A stretch of 64,000 nucleotides of DNA from Prevotella aff. ruminicola Tc2-24 (GTDB lineage: Bacteria > Bacteroidota > Bacteroidia > Bacteroidales > Bacteroidaceae), in contig NZ_FOIQ01000004.1 in assembly GCF_900110895.1 (NCBI RefSeq), positions 186,001 through 250,000 of the forward strand. The letters are read 5' to 3'. The notes beneath the pieces are model-generated. The model did not search any database, was not told the DNA's origin, and saw only the letters and a program-made list of their open reading frames with translations. A program made the translations under genes and the position numbers. Each line of letters opens with the position of its first letter. Positions within the stretch are counted from its first letter, which is position 1. This document shows, piece by piece, positions 25,229 to 32,970 of the stretch.

Positions 25229-26341
25229 TTATTTATTGTTTTTGAGTTCTTCAATCTCTTTTTTGATCTCCTGAATGTCTGTGACATCAGAGATAGTCTC
25301 TCCCGTCGGCTCTTCTTTCTTGATGCGAGGTCTTGTCTTGGTGGGCTTGCCCTGCTTGTGAGGCGCTCTTGCGCTGGCCGTCTTCTCCTTGCCGTATTTC
25401 TGGTTCTTGACCGGATCAATGTGCTTCATCAGTCGACCGGTGCGGATCAGGTTACGTGCGATGCTGTCGAGCATACCATTGATGTAGCCTCCGCTCTTGT
25501 AGGTGGAATACAGCTTGGCAATATCAACATATTCGTTAATGGTGACGCTAATGGGAATATTGGGAAAGGTCATCATTTCTGCAATGGCAATCTGCATGAG
25601 GATCACGTCCATATAGGCGAGACGGGAGAAGTCCCAGTTGCGAGAGGCTTCACTCATGTAGTGCTGGTATTCGTCTGCGTTGAGGATGGCCGAACGGAAT
25701 AGTTTGCGTGCGAACTCCTTCTCTTCCTCGCTGTCCCATTCCGGCAGGAGTTCCTCCTTGGCACCGTTTTGCTCATTGAAGCGCTTGATGGTCTTCAGGA
25801 CGAAGGTGTCGACGATCTCCTTGTCGTCGTTCCAGTACAGGCTCTGGTCTTCCAGGAGTGAATCCAGATCCTGGTTGTCTTGGATGAAGGTACGATACAA
25901 CTTGCGCCATAACTCGCGGTCGGCCTCGTAGCTGTCCTCCTCGCTGTTCATATATTCCTGATAGATGTCGCTAGACTCAATCTGCTCGAAAAGTTGTCCC
26001 AAGAACATGGCAGAGTCTTCCCACGTCATCTTCTGAGTACTCATGAAGTCGTTAAGAGCTTTGATCTCACTCAACTGCAGTGCGAATCGGTTGTATACGA
26101 ATTTCTGCGATGGCTCTTTCGTCCCTTCACGCTTGGCGCGCGCCTGTGCCACCTCCAGCCTGCGTCCGGCTTCCTTAGTGACAGCGACAATCAAAGCTAG
26201 CAGATAGTTGTAAAGGTCATATGCCTTTGAGAGACTGAAGAAAAGTTCCTTTTCAGCCGAGTCGATGTTCTTGTTACCGTTTTGATAGTAAGCGTAGGTT
26301 AACTGAACGATCTTAATTCTAATAATTTCCCTATTAATCAT
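25229..26341 (-). CDS. nusB: Transcription antitermination factor NusB (long Bacteroidota form)
   Basis: A 370-residue protein, more than twice the length of E. coli NusB. The NusB fold is in the C-terminal half: FARKLFRSAILNADEYQHYM, DFSRLAYMDVILMQIAIAEM and ISVTINEYVDIAKLYST near residues 205-295. The N-terminal half is helical and starts MINREIIRIKIVQLTYAYYQ, as usual in this phylum. A Lys/Glu-rich, probably disordered tail of about 60 residues ends it. NusB binds the boxA of rRNA leaders together with S10. Confidence 0.9.
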   Translation of the reverse strand: MINREIIRIKIVQLTYAYYQNGNKNIDSAEKELFFSLSKAYDLYNYLLALIVAVTKEAGRRLEVAQARAKREGTKEPSQKFVYNRFALQLSEIKALNDFMSTQKMTWEDSAMFLGQLFEQIESSDIYQEYMNSEEDSYEADRELWRKLYRTFIQDNQDLDSLLEDQSLYWNDDKEIVDTFVLKTIKRFNEQNGAKEELLPEWDSEEEKEFARKLFRSAILNADEYQHYMSEASRNWDFSRLAYMDVILMQIAIAEMMTFPNIPISVTINEYVDIAKLYSTYKSGGYINGMLDSIARNLIRTGRLMKHIDPVKNQKYGKEKTASARAPHKQGKPTKTRPRIKKEEPTGETISDVTDIQEIKKEIEELKNNK

Positions 26342-26473
26342 CTCACTTGATGCTTTTATTTAGTTTTTTACCTTTAAAATGATTGAATCTAAGTGCAAAG
26401 ATAGATATTTTTCCGCTACCATGCAAGAAAGAGACTATAAAATAGAGTAAAAATGTTGTTTTTTAGGCAAATA

Positions 26474-26505
26474 TTTGGTTGGTAAGCAAAAAAGTGCTAC
26501 CTTTG
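26474..26505 (+). promoter_or_regulatory. Promoter of rplY
   Basis: TTTG at 26474-26477 and TACCTTTG at 26498-26505 are 20 nt apart, 89 bases before the rplY ATG. The long leader might host ribosomal-protein feedback, but I found no convincing structure. Confidence 0.7.
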
Positions 26506-26593
26506 CACCGCTTTTTCTCAAAGCACTACGATATTCTCGTGTGATGGCGAATTAAGCAAAACAGTTTTAAACTTAATTTAGAGTAACACAATT

Positions 26594-27196
26594 ATGAAAG
26601 AAATTAGCGTAAGTGGTCAGAAGCGTGCCACTACCGGTAAGAAGGCAACGAAAGAGTTGCGTAAGGAGGGTCTTGTTCCCTGTAACCTCTATGGTGAGAA
26701 GAAAGGCGAGAATGGTCTGCCCGAGGCTCTGGCATTTGCTATCCCCGCATCCCAGCTCCGTAAGGCTGTCTACACTCCTCATGTCTATGTTGTGAACCTG
26801 ACCATCGACGGTGAGGCCCACAAGGCTGTTATGAAGGAGCTTCAGTTCCATCCCACAAGCGATGCTCTGCTCCATGTGGATTTCTATGAGGTAAGCGAGG
26901 AGAAGCCCATCACCATCGGTATTCCTGTTAAGCTCAATGGTCTTGCACAGGGTGTTCGTGACGGTGGTAAGCTGAATCTGGCTGAGCGTAAGCTGAACGT
27001 TACCGCTCCTTACAAGCAGATCCCCGAGGTACTTAATATCGACGTGACCAACTTGAACCTGGGTAAGGCCATTAAGGTTGCCGACCTGTCGTTCGAGGGT
27101 CTGGAGATTGCTACTCCTGCACAGGTTGTTGTATGCTCAGTGAAGGCTACACGTGCTTCACGTTCTGCAGCTGCCGCAGCTGAGAACGCTGGTTAA
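26594..27196 (+). CDS. rplY: Ribosomal protein L25 / Ctc form
   Basis: A 200-residue bL25 protein of the long two-domain Ctc type. The N-terminal 5S-rRNA-binding domain has KEISVSGQKRATTGKKATKE and RKEGLVPCNLYG; the C-terminal TL5-type beta domain has FYEVSEEKPITIGIPVKLNG and LNIDVTNLNLGKAIKVADL. An alanine-rich tail (RSAAAAAENAG) follows. It begins a run of rightward genes rplY-pth-S4-exchanger with 26 bases to pth. Confidence 0.95.
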   Translation: MKEISVSGQKRATTGKKATKELRKEGLVPCNLYGEKKGENGLPEALAFAIPASQLRKAVYTPHVYVVNLTIDGEAHKAVMKELQFHPTSDALLHVDFYEVSEEKPITIGIPVKLNGLAQGVRDGGKLNLAERKLNVTAPYKQIPEVLNIDVTNLNLGKAIKVADLSFEGLEIATPAQVVVCSVKATRASRSAAAAAENAG

Positions 27197-27222
27197 GTGT
27201 AAATTCCTTAGTACTGTAGGGA

Positions 27223-27810
27223 ATGGACAAATACTTGATTGTTGGTCTGGGCAATGTCGGTGATGAATACGAACTGACCCGCCACAATACGGGATTTATG
27301 GTATTGGATGCTTTTGCGAAGGCATCCAATATTCATTTTGAAGACCGACGGTACGGTTTTGTGGCCGAGACGTCGGTCAAGGGGCGTAAGGTGTTCCTGC
27401 TTAAGCCCTCTACGTTCATGAACCTCAGTGGGAATGCAGTCAGGTACTGGCTGAACAAGGAAAATATCGAACAGAACCGTCTGCTGGTTATCAGTGATGA
27501 CGTAGCGCTTCCGTTGGGAGAGTTCCGTTTGAAGGGCAACGGTTCAAATGGTGGACATAACGGCTTGGGACATATCCAACAGTTAATAGGACAGAACTAT
27601 GCGCGCCTTCGTATGGGTATCGGAAACGATTTCCCCCGTGGCATGCAGGTCGACTGGGTTCTGGGGCGTTATAGCGAGGATGAGCTCAAGGAGCTTCAGC
27701 CTGCCATCGATCTGGGTGTGGAGATTATCCGTAGTTTTGTCTTGGCTGGCATAGATATCACCATGAACCAGTTTAATAAATTGGGAAAGCATGGACGAAG
27801 CCAGGGTTGA
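27223..27810 (+). CDS. pth: Peptidyl-tRNA hydrolase
   Basis: A 195-residue enzyme that recycles peptidyl-tRNAs dropped by ribosomes. Signatures are [19 protein letters not shown] with the catalytic His of [36 protein letters not shown], and [11 protein letters not shown]. The C-terminus overlaps the start of the next gene by 20 bases. Confidence 0.96.
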   Translation: MDKYLIVGLGNVGDEYELTRHNTGFMVLDAFAKASNIHFEDRRYGFVAETSVKGRKVFLLKPSTFMNLSGNAVRYWLNKENIEQNRLLVISDDVALPLGEFRLKGNGSNGGHNGLGHIQQLIGQNYARLRMGIGNDFPRGMQVDWVLGRYSEDELKELQPAIDLGVEIIRSFVLAGIDITMNQFNKLGKHGRSQG

Positions 27811-28171
27811 CAAGTGGCTGTGGGCCGCACGGATCTTTAAGACACGTTCTATTGCTGCCGATGCGTGTAAGAACGGTCGGGTCACAATAGGAGGTATGAA
27901 TGTGAAGCCCTCGCATATGGTGAAGGCTGGTGAGACAGTCTCTGTGCGCAAGCCGCCGGTGACTTACTCTTTTAAAATTCTGAAGACGATAGAACAGCGG
28001 GTAGGTGCTAAGCTCTTGCCTGAGATCTATGAGAATGTGACACCCCCTGATCAGTACGAACTACTGGAGATGAATCGTATCAGTGGTTTTGTGGATCGTG
28101 CAAGGGGCACAGGACGGCCAACCAAGAAAGACCGTCGTGCGATGGATGCGTTTATCAACGAAATGGAATAG
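27791..28171 (+). CDS. S4-domain RNA-binding protein (HslR/Hsp15-like)
   Basis: A 126-residue basic protein with an N-terminal S4 domain: [20 protein letters not shown] and [20 protein letters not shown]. In E. coli Hsp15 (HslR) rescues stalled 50S subunits carrying peptidyl-tRNA. Here it overlaps pth, an enzyme acting on the same kind of substrate, which supports a shared ribosome-rescue role (inference). The Lys/Arg-rich tail ([12 protein letters not shown]) is typical. Confidence 0.88.
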   Translation: MDEARVDKWLWAARIFKTRSIAADACKNGRVTIGGMNVKPSHMVKAGETVSVRKPPVTYSFKILKTIEQRVGAKLLPEIYENVTPPDQYELLEMNRISGFVDRARGTGRPTKKDRRAMDAFINEME

Positions 28172-28174
28172 GGT

Positions 28175-29158
28175 ATGTTGCTGAATATTGTGTACATTAT
28201 TGTTGGCGTGGCTCTTGTGCTCTGGGGCGCGGATCGCCTGACGGAGGGAGCCTCATCCTTGGCCCGTGGTATGCGTGTGCCGGAGATCGTGATTGGTCTG
28301 ACGATTGTGGCTGCCGGTACGTCGGCACCCGAACTCTTTGTCAGCTTGGTGTCTGCCTTGAAAGGTACGTCAGATCTGGCTGTAGGTAATGTGATCGGTT
28401 CGAACATATTCAACACCATGCTCATTGTAGGCTGTTCGGCGCTGGTGGCTCCGATGGTCGTGTCGAAGACAACGGTCAAGAAGGATATCCCGTTTGCTGT
28501 GGTGGCCTCTTTCATGCTGTTCGCGTTGTGCTTCGACGATATGAACTCTCCTCACCTGTGGGGAAACGATATCAGCCGTTCCGACGGAATCATCCTGTTG
28601 GCAGGTTTCCTGGTCTTCATGATTTATACGTTCCGGGCAGCGAAGAACGACGGTCTGATGCCTACTCCTGAGGAACTGGACGAGAACAGTGAACTGCCCA
28701 AGGACTATTCCAAACTATGGCGGAATCTTGCCTTCATCGCATTGGGACTTGCCTGTCTGATTATCGGCAGTAACCTGTTTGTCGATGCGGCCTCGTATGT
28801 GGCTCATCGCTATGGTGTTCGTCAGAGTGTTATCGGTCTGACCATCGTGGCAGGCGGTACATCGTTGCCTGAGTTGGCCACGAGTGTCGTCGCAGCCTAC
28901 AAGGGACGCTCGTCTATTGCCATTGGTAATGTGATAGGCTCCAACGTGTTTAATATCCTGCTGATTCTGGGAACGACGGCAGTGGTTCACCCGATGCGCA
29001 TCATGGGTATCACGATTGTCGATCTGATGATGATGCTGGTGAGTGTCGGCATCCTCTGGCTGTTCGCTTATACAAAGTATGCCGTCTCGCGCCGTGAGGG
29101 TGCCTTGCTGGTATTGGGATTCCTTGCCTATATGGCTTGGCTGCTCTATCTGTTGTAA
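28175..29158 (+). CDS. Calcium/sodium exchanger, YrbG-like
   Basis: A 327-residue inner-membrane protein with about ten hydrophobic helices in two homologous halves. The repeated CaCA alpha-motifs are clear: GLTIVAAGTSAPELFVSLVS then GNVIGSNIFN, and GLTIVAGGTSLPELATSVVA then GNVIGSNVFN. Members exchange cations such as Ca2+ for Na+ or H+. It follows the S4 gene after three bases. A preQ1 riboswitch begins 10 bases after its stop, with no terminator seen between. Confidence 0.92.
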   Translation: MLLNIVYIIVGVALVLWGADRLTEGASSLARGMRVPEIVIGLTIVAAGTSAPELFVSLVSALKGTSDLAVGNVIGSNIFNTMLIVGCSALVAPMVVSKTTVKKDIPFAVVASFMLFALCFDDMNSPHLWGNDISRSDGIILLAGFLVFMIYTFRAAKNDGLMPTPEELDENSELPKDYSKLWRNLAFIALGLACLIIGSNLFVDAASYVAHRYGVRQSVIGLTIVAGGTSLPELATSVVAAYKGRSSIAIGNVIGSNVFNILLILGTTAVVHPMRIMGITIVDLMMMLVSVGILWLFAYTKYAVSRREGALLVLGFLAYMAWLLYLL

Positions 29159-29167
29159 AAAAAACAC

Positions 29168-29202
29168 AGGGGTACTTGTAGAACCCCCTTAAACAAAACA
29201 AG
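29168..29202 (+). promoter_or_regulatory. preQ1-I riboswitch
   Basis: The 35 bases before the transporter gene fit the preQ1 class I aptamer. P1 is AGGGG (29168-29172) with CCCCT (29185-29189). The cytosine just before that 3' strand (29184, in GAAC) sits where the ligand-pairing C is in known examples. CTTGT in the loop (29175-29179) pairs with ACAAG (29198-29202) to make the H-type pseudoknot, after the A-rich strand TAAACAAA. The pseudoknot ends four bases before the ATG at 29207, so ligand binding should block translation initiation. The genes downstream handle preQ1 precursors, which agrees. Confidence 0.92.
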
Positions 29203-29206
29203 AATA

Positions 29207-29926
29207 ATGAAACAAAAGAATGATCAGAAGGTCAGTGTGCTGTTCATGTCTTACGGCATACTGTTCTGCGTTTGCCTGATCACGGCAAACGTGTTGGAGA
29301 CCAAACAGATCTCGTTTGGTCCGGTGAATGTGACGGCGGGACTGATTGTGTTCCCCGTGAGTTATATCATCAACGATGTTGTATGCGAGGTGTGGGGCTA
29401 TAGTCGTACGCGTCTGCTCATCTGGCTCGGGTTCGCCATGAACTTCCTGTTTGTGCTGTTCGGAGCTATCGCCGATGCCATCCCCGGTGCCGCCTATTGG
29501 GATGGTCAGGAGGGATTCCATCAGATCTTCGGATTGGCCCCCCGTATCGCGGCCGCATCGTTCATCGCCTTCCTGGCTGGCTCGTTTATCAATGCATATG
29601 TGATGAGTCGGATGAAGTTGTCGGCAAAGGAAAGACGGTCTGCCGACTCGAATGGATTCACCAGAGACTTCTCGGCCCGCGCCATCTTAAGTACGGTGTT
29701 CGGTGAGCTGACCGACTCCCTTATCTTCTTCCCGCTGGCTCTGGGCTGGGTGATCCCCTGGGAGGAGATGCCGTCGCTGGTCATCTCGCAGGTGCTGCTC
29801 AAGACCTCTTACGAGATTGTGGCTCTGCCTATGACCATTCGTGTCGTGAAGTTCACGAAGGCCCACGACCATGAGGACGTGTACGACAAGGATATCAACT
29901 ACAATATTTTCAAGATCAAGAACTGA
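29207..29926 (+). CDS. Queuosine-precursor transporter (YhhQ/VUT family)
   Basis: A 239-residue inner-membrane protein with about six helices. The family blocks are [40 protein letters not shown] and [19 protein letters not shown]. YhhQ in E. coli imports queuosine precursors (preQ0/preQ1). A preQ1 riboswitch directly in front and queF two bases... after its stop make a precursor-salvage role near certain at the level of pathway. The precise precursor carried is not readable. Confidence 0.93.
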   Translation: MKQKNDQKVSVLFMSYGILFCVCLITANVLETKQISFGPVNVTAGLIVFPVSYIINDVVCEVWGYSRTRLLIWLGFAMNFLFVLFGAIADAIPGAAYWDGQEGFHQIFGLAPRIAAASFIAFLAGSFINAYVMSRMKLSAKERRSADSNGFTRDFSARAILSTVFGELTDSLIFFPLALGWVIPWEEMPSLVISQVLLKTSYEIVALPMTIRVVKFTKAHDHEDVYDKDINYNIFKIKN

Positions 29927-29927
29927 T

Positions 29928-30383
29928 ATGAGAGAAGACAAGTTACAGGCATTGGGCAAGAATACGGCCTATAGGATGGACTATGCGCCTGAGGTGTTGG
30001 AGACCTTCGTCAACAAGCATCCAGATAACGACTATTGGGTACAGTTTAACTGTCCGGAGTTCACTTCGCTTTGTCCTATCACGGGACAGCCCGACTTCGC
30101 GGAGATCAAGATCATGTATATCCCGGGTGAGCGGATGGTGGAGTCGAAGAGCTTGAAGCTCTATCTGTTCAGTTTCAGGAACCATGGCGACTTCCACGAA
30201 GACTGTGTGAATATCATTATGAAGGATCTGGTCCGCTTGATGGATCCGAAGTATATAGAGGTGATAGGACTCTTCACACCCCGTGGTGGCATCAGCATCT
30301 ATCCCTATGCCAACTACGGACGTCCAGGCACAAAATACGAACAGATGGCAGAGCAGCGCCTGCTCAACTATCAGGCTCGCTAA
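29928..30383 (+). CDS. queF: NADPH-dependent 7-cyano-7-deazaguanine (preQ0) reductase
   Basis: A 151-residue type I QueF that reduces preQ0 to preQ1 for queuosine in tRNA. The thioimide-forming cysteine is in [13 protein letters not shown], and the QueF motif is [21 protein letters not shown] start it at ATG 29928, one base after the transporter stop; an upstream in-frame ATG lies inside the transporter gene. It is cotranscribed with the transporter under the riboswitch and followed by a strong terminator. queC, queD and queE are not nearby, which fits partial reliance on imported precursor. Confidence 0.96.
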   Translation: MREDKLQALGKNTAYRMDYAPEVLETFVNKHPDNDYWVQFNCPEFTSLCPITGQPDFAEIKIMYIPGERMVESKSLKLYLFSFRNHGDFHEDCVNIIMKDLVRLMDPKYIEVIGLFTPRGGISIYPYANYGRPGTKYEQMAEQRLLNYQAR

Positions 30384-30392
30384 GACAGACAG

Positions 30393-30423
30393 ACGGTCTC
30401 CCGAAAGAAGGGAGGCCGTTTTT
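30393..30423 (+). terminator. Terminator after queF
   Basis: ACGGTCTCCC and GGGAGGCCGT form a stem with one G-T pair, followed by five Ts. Outer CAGACAG/CTGTCTG can extend it. Confidence 0.88.
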
Positions 30424-30496
30424 CTGTCTGTGCCTGAAAAAGAGCGATATTTGAAAAAAAGAATGACTAAAATTCGCCCAATTCGATTTTATTTGT

Positions 30497-30504
30497 TATT
30501 TTTG
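30497..30504 (+). promoter_or_regulatory. -7 box (TATTTTTG) of the OadA-like gene
   Basis: TATTTTTG followed by CACC, 30 bases before the ATG at 30534. The -33 region has only a weak TTCG. Confidence 0.55.
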
Positions 30505-30533
30505 CACCTCAAAAAACTATTGTCAGTATAATT

Positions 30534-32312
30534 ATGGCTAAGAAGAAAATACAGTTCAGTCTCGTATATCGGGACATGTGGCAGTCTTCAGGTAAGTTCC
30601 AGCCACGTAAGGATCAGTTGGAGCGCATCGCTCCGGTAATCATTGATATGGGCTGCTTTAGTCGCGTTGAGACTAATGGTGGTGCCTTCGAGCAGGTGAA
30701 CCTGATGGCTGGTGAGAATCCTAATGATGCCGTGCGCACATTCTGTAAACCATTCAACGAGGTGGGCATCAAGACCCACATGCTCGATCGTGGTCTGAAC
30801 GCACTGCGTATGTATCCTGTGCCCGATGATGTACGTGCCTTGATGTACAAGGTAAAGCACGCACAGGGCGTGGATATCACCCGTATTTTCTGTGGTCTGA
30901 ACGACACCCGAAACATTCTCCCGAGTATCAAGTGGGCCAAGGAGGGTGGTATGACACCGCAGGCTACGCTCTGCATCACCACTTCACCTGTACATACGGT
31001 AGAGTACTACAGCAGGATCGCCGATGAGGTGATTGCCGCAGGCGCAGAGGAGATCTGTCTGAAGGATATGGCCGGTATCGGTCAGCCTGCCATGCTGGGC
31101 GCACTGACGAAGGCTATCAAGACCAACCATCCCGATATCATCATCCAGTATCATGGTCATTCCGGTCCTGGTCTTTCTATGGCTAGTATCCTGGAGGTGT
31201 GCAACAACGGTGCCGACATCATCGATACCGCCATTGAGCCGCTCTCTTGGGGTAAGGTTCATCCGGATATCATCTCAGTACAGTCGATGCTGAAGAACGA
31301 AGGCTTCGAGGTGGCTGATCTGAATATGAATGCCTATATGCAGGCCCGTACGCTGACCCAGGAGTTCATCGACGAATGGCTTGGCTACTTCATCAATCCT
31401 GCCAACAAGCATATGTCGAGCCTGCTGCTCGGCTGCGGACTCCCCGGTGGTATGATGGGATCGATGATGGCCGACCTGGGAGGCATCCAGTCTATGATCA
31501 ACAAGCTGCGCCAGCAGAAGGGTGAGGCCGAGTTGACGATGGACGATATGCTCGTGAAGCTCTTCAACGAGGTGGAATATGTTTGGCCGCGCGTGGGTTA
31601 TCCCCCATTGGTGACACCGTTCTCTCAGTATGTGAAGAACATCGCGCTGATGAACCTGCTCACCATCGAACAGGGCAAGGGGCGTTTCGTGATGATGGAC
31701 GATGCCATGTGGGGTATGATCCTCGGTAAGAGCGGAAAGATTCCTGGTACCATCGATCCGGAGCTTGTGGAACTGGCTAAGAAGCAGGGTCGCGAGTTTA
31801 CCGATGTCGATGCCCATACTCTGCTCAGCAATGCCCTTGACGACTTCAAGAAGGAGATGGACGAGAACGGATGGGACTACGGCAAAGACAACGAGGAGCT
31901 CTTCGAGTTGGCTATGCACCCCGAGCAGTACCGCGCCTTCAAGAGTGGACAGGCTAAGAAGCAGTTCCTGGCCGACCTGCAGAAGGCGAAGGATGCGAAG
32001 CTTGGTGGTGGTAAGATCTCGAAGGAAGAGATCGATGCCCTGAAGCATGCCAAGGCCGATGCCGTGAAGTCGCCTCTGGCCGGACAGCTCTTCTGGAGCT
32101 TCGGTGGTGAAGGTGTGATGGCACCGTGCGTGGAGCCGTTCATCGGTCAGAAATACAAGGAGGGAGATACCTTCTGCTACCTGCAGACGAAATGGGGTGA
32201 AATCGTTGAGATTCCCGCAGCCCTTGGCGGTAAGCTGGTTGACATCAGTGTGAAGCCCGGACAGAATATTCGTCAGGGTGACACCATCGCTTGGATAGAG
32301 CGTGAGGCGTGA
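30534..32312 (+). CDS. Oxaloacetate decarboxylase alpha / PycB-like carboxyltransferase with atypical biotinyl domain
   Basis: A 592-residue protein. The N-terminal HMGL-like TIM barrel has the metal and carboxylate motifs MGCFSRVETNGG, CLKDMAGIG (lysine site) and IQYHGHSGPG, then the conserved carboxylase domain (GLPGGMMGSMMADLGG, VWPRVGYPPLVTPFSQYVKN). The last 75 residues look like a biotinyl/lipoyl domain (SPLAGQLFW to AWIEREA), but the AMKM biotinylation motif is replaced by LQTKWGEI. The enzyme would transfer CO2 between oxaloacetate or pyruvate and biotin. No biotin carboxylase or sodium-pump subunit genes are adjacent, so the reaction direction is unresolved. Confidence 0.88.
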   Translation: MAKKKIQFSLVYRDMWQSSGKFQPRKDQLERIAPVIIDMGCFSRVETNGGAFEQVNLMAGENPNDAVRTFCKPFNEVGIKTHMLDRGLNALRMYPVPDDVRALMYKVKHAQGVDITRIFCGLNDTRNILPSIKWAKEGGMTPQATLCITTSPVHTVEYYSRIADEVIAAGAEEICLKDMAGIGQPAMLGALTKAIKTNHPDIIIQYHGHSGPGLSMASILEVCNNGADIIDTAIEPLSWGKVHPDIISVQSMLKNEGFEVADLNMNAYMQARTLTQEFIDEWLGYFINPANKHMSSLLLGCGLPGGMMGSMMADLGGIQSMINKLRQQKGEAELTMDDMLVKLFNEVEYVWPRVGYPPLVTPFSQYVKNIALMNLLTIEQGKGRFVMMDDAMWGMILGKSGKIPGTIDPELVELAKKQGREFTDVDAHTLLSNALDDFKKEMDENGWDYGKDNEELFELAMHPEQYRAFKSGQAKKQFLADLQKAKDAKLGGGKISKEEIDALKHAKADAVKSPLAGQLFWSFGGEGVMAPCVEPFIGQKYKEGDTFCYLQTKWGEIVEIPAALGGKLVDISVKPGQNIRQGDTIAWIEREA

Positions 32313-32331
32313 TCTGTGTTAAGCAGAAGAT

Positions 32332-32871
32332 ATGGACTATCAGAAAATCATTGACAAGTATTATCCGTCGGAGAATGAACTCCGGCGGATATTGCTTACA
32401 CATAGCCGACAGGTGGCCGATCGTTGTCAGCGTATCGCCAGTGCCCATCCGGAGCTGAAGCTCGACGTGGATTTCCTGTACGAGGCTGCCATGCTCCATG
32501 ACATTGGTATTCTGGCTTGTGATGCGCCTGCCATCGAGTGTTTTGGGCCGGAGCCCTATATCTGTCATGGTATTATCGGTGGACGGATGTTACGTGAAGA
32601 GGGATTCGTACGCCACGCTCAGGTCTGTGAGCGCCATACAGGAACGGGCATCAGCAGGGAGCAGATCATCCGTCAGCAGCTGCCCCTTCCCTTGGACGGC
32701 TGCTATGAGCCCGAGACCTTGGAGGAGCAAGTGGTCTGCTATGCAGACAAGTTCTATTCCAAGAGTCATCCTGAGATGGAACGCACGGTAGAGCAGACGG
32801 CCCGTAGTCTGGAGAAGTTTGGTGAGGCCGGCTTGAAGCGTTTCTTCCGTTGGGTAGACATGTTCGAATAG
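32332..32871 (+). CDS. HD-domain phosphohydrolase
   Basis: A 179-residue cytoplasmic protein with the HD metal-binding pattern: His in LTHSRQVADRC, the HD pair in EAAMLHDIGIL, then CHGIIGGRML and ERHTGTGISRE supplying later histidines. The HDIG-type doublet suggests a nucleotide or cyclic-nucleotide phosphohydrolase, but the substrate is unknown. It begins 19 bases after the OadA-like gene and is probably cotranscribed with it. Confidence 0.88.
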   Translation: MDYQKIIDKYYPSENELRRILLTHSRQVADRCQRIASAHPELKLDVDFLYEAAMLHDIGILACDAPAIECFGPEPYICHGIIGGRMLREEGFVRHAQVCERHTGTGISREQIIRQQLPLPLDGCYEPETLEEQVVCYADKFYSKSHPEMERTVEQTARSLEKFGEAGLKRFFRWVDMFE

Positions 32872-32958
32872 TCGAGAGGTAAGCGTTAAGAATTAAGAAA
32901 TTTACAACTGCTGAGGCAATTTTTCTTAACTCTTAATTCTTAATTCTTATTTTATTAG

Positions 32959-32966
32959 TACCTTTG
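32959..32966 (+). promoter_or_regulatory. -7 box (TACCTTTG) directly before lptD
   Basis: TACCTTTG followed by CACC ends only four bases before the GTG start of lptD, so the transcript would have almost no leader. An A/T-rich inverted repeat (about 32887-32950) lies upstream. Confidence 0.55.
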
Positions 32967-32970
32967 CACC

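Noticed and set aside
29871..29927. Upstream in-frame ATG for queF
   Set aside because: It lies within the transporter gene and would add a non-homologous Thr/Arg-rich leader. The ATG at 29928 fits QueF length.
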